From the NCBI GenBank assembly GCA_035995725.1, contig DASYKE010000053.1, positions 1-6,673 of the forward strand: DNA of 6,673 nucleotides, written 5' to 3'. This DNA is from JAQGLW01 sp035995725 (GTDB lineage: Bacteria; Pseudomonadota; Gammaproteobacteria; Burkholderiales; Burkholderiaceae_D). Positions 6,203-6,673 of the stretch are shown here, in pieces. The notes under the pieces were generated by a model. It did no database searches. It had not been told where the DNA came from and saw only the letters and a program-made list of their open reading frames with translations. Each line of letters opens with the position of its first letter. Positions within the stretch are counted from its first letter, which is position 1. Made by a program: the position numbers and the translations under genes.

Positions 6203-6317
6203 TTTGATGTCCCCGTTCTGGTTTGATGAATGTGCATTGCGAAGCATGACAGCTTGCCGCGCCGGGCAGACCTTGTCAATGGTGCCTTATGATTGAAAGG
6301 CTTCCCGCTCTGCGATA

Positions 6318-6332
6318 ACTCGTAAAACGAGT
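6318..6332. promoter_or_regulatory. Palindrome upstream of the Bug gene, candidate operator
   Basis: ACTCGT-AAA-ACGAGT is a perfect dyad with 6-base arms and a 3-base centre, in the 187-base gap between the kinase stop and the preferred Bug start. It has no T run and is too short for a convincing terminator, so a regulator site is more plausible. Its sequence is unrelated to the TGGT-ATG-ACCA operators of the TRAP region. I found no convincing sigma-70 boxes placed around it, so its role remains open. Confidence 0.35.
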
Positions 6333-6389
6333 GACGTTTAATATCAAGGACAGAAGGCCAGGCACTCCAGTTGGTCGGCGTACTACCGA

Positions 6390-6673
6390 TTACGGCTGCG
6401 CCGCCGTCGAAGCCAAAGCCAGCCGCACCTGCGCCGCGTCCGGAATCGGTTCGATCGCGCCCCAGCCCTGCGTCGACACAGCCGCAGCGACATTGGCATA
6501 TTTCACGGCATTGGCAAGGTCATCGCCTGCTACCAGCCGCGCCAGCAGACTGCCGTCAAAACAGTCGCCGGCGCCGGTGGCGTCAACCGGTGACACGCGC
6601 AGTGCATTCACATGCTGCGGCACGCCGCCGCGTTCAGCCAGCCACGCACCATCGGCTCCGCATTTGAGAACCA
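6390..6673 (-). CDS. PfkB-family sugar kinase, C-terminal part (possibly 2-keto-3-deoxygluconate kinase)
   Basis: This is the C-terminal end of a cytoplasmic ribokinase/PfkB-family kinase, which transfers phosphate from ATP to a sugar or sugar acid. The gene enters from the right edge, and 93 residues plus a TAA are present. The frame is open to the edge, so the GTG at 6623 is an internal valine codon, not the start. Counting from the edge, VLKCGADGAWL (1-11) is the strand and loop before the active site. VDATGAGDCFDGSLLARL (29-46) is PfkB signature 2, with the GAGD anion hole and catalytic aspartate D36. KYANVAAAVSTQGWGAI (57-73) completes the nucleotide-binding side. The CFDGSLLARL wording recalls proteins annotated as 2-keto-3-deoxygluconate kinases in Burkholderiales, but the substrate-binding N-terminal part is missing, so the sugar is uncertain. 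It lies upstream of the Bug gene on the same strand. Confidence 0.9.
   Translation of the reverse strand, partial: VLKCGADGAWLAERGGVPQHVNALRVSPVDATGAGDCFDGSLLARLVAGDDLANAVKYANVAAAVSTQGWGAIEPIPDAAQVRLALASTAAQP

Noticed and set aside
1..6673. Search for CRISPR arrays, tRNA or rRNA genes, insertion sequences, phage or defence genes
   Set aside because: No regularly spaced repeats, no tRNA-like cloverleaf, no transposase or integrase motifs and no terminal repeats were seen. The window is an ordinary metabolic and transport locus.

Overview
The window reads as a chromosomal catabolic and uptake locus from a betaproteobacterium, most likely Burkholderiales. The evidence is a GC-rich coding style, a Bug/TctC-family periplasmic binding protein (a family greatly expanded in that order), a YbiC/HcxB-like dehydrogenase and a degenerate intergenic dyad of the kind scattered through those genomes. 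This placement is inference; there is no rRNA or marker gene here.

Left part (1-1396): on the minus strand lies a complete NAD(P)-dependent 2-hydroxyacid dehydrogenase of the Ldh2/malate-lactate family, closest by eye to E. coli YbiC (HcxB). Downstream of it, a possible second minus-strand gene starts at 139 and runs off the left edge. Bases 140-292 hold no convincing gene or terminator.

Centre (1397-5218): a 462-base divergent control region separates the dehydrogenase from a plus-strand TRAP transporter operon, dctP (binding protein), dctQ (small membrane subunit) and dctM (large membrane subunit). The control region holds two copies of a TGGT-ATG-ACCA palindrome, the operator type bound by GntR regulators of the FadR/FCD class such as PdhR and LldR. 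One copy fills the spacer of the leftward promoter. The other sits just downstream of the expected start of the rightward transcript. One regulator outside the window probably represses both arms. dctP and dctQ are separated by a 221-base structured gap, dctQ and dctM overlap by one base, and a strong bidirectional terminator ends the operon.

Right part (5219-6673): on the minus strand are a Bug/TctC-type solute-binding protein with no TctA/TctB membrane partners in view and, upstream of it, the C-terminal 93 residues of a PfkB-family sugar kinase that runs off the right edge.

Taken together, the locus looks built to import a small carboxylate (perhaps a hydroxyacid or sugar acid) by the TRAP system and oxidise it or reduce its keto form with the dehydrogenase, with induction by release of a GntR repressor. 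The kinase and Bug protein may belong to the same sugar-acid theme or to a neighbouring unit. No mobile element, CRISPR array, defence system or clearly new system is visible. The most informative features are the paired operators, the enlarged DctM and the structured RNA segments.
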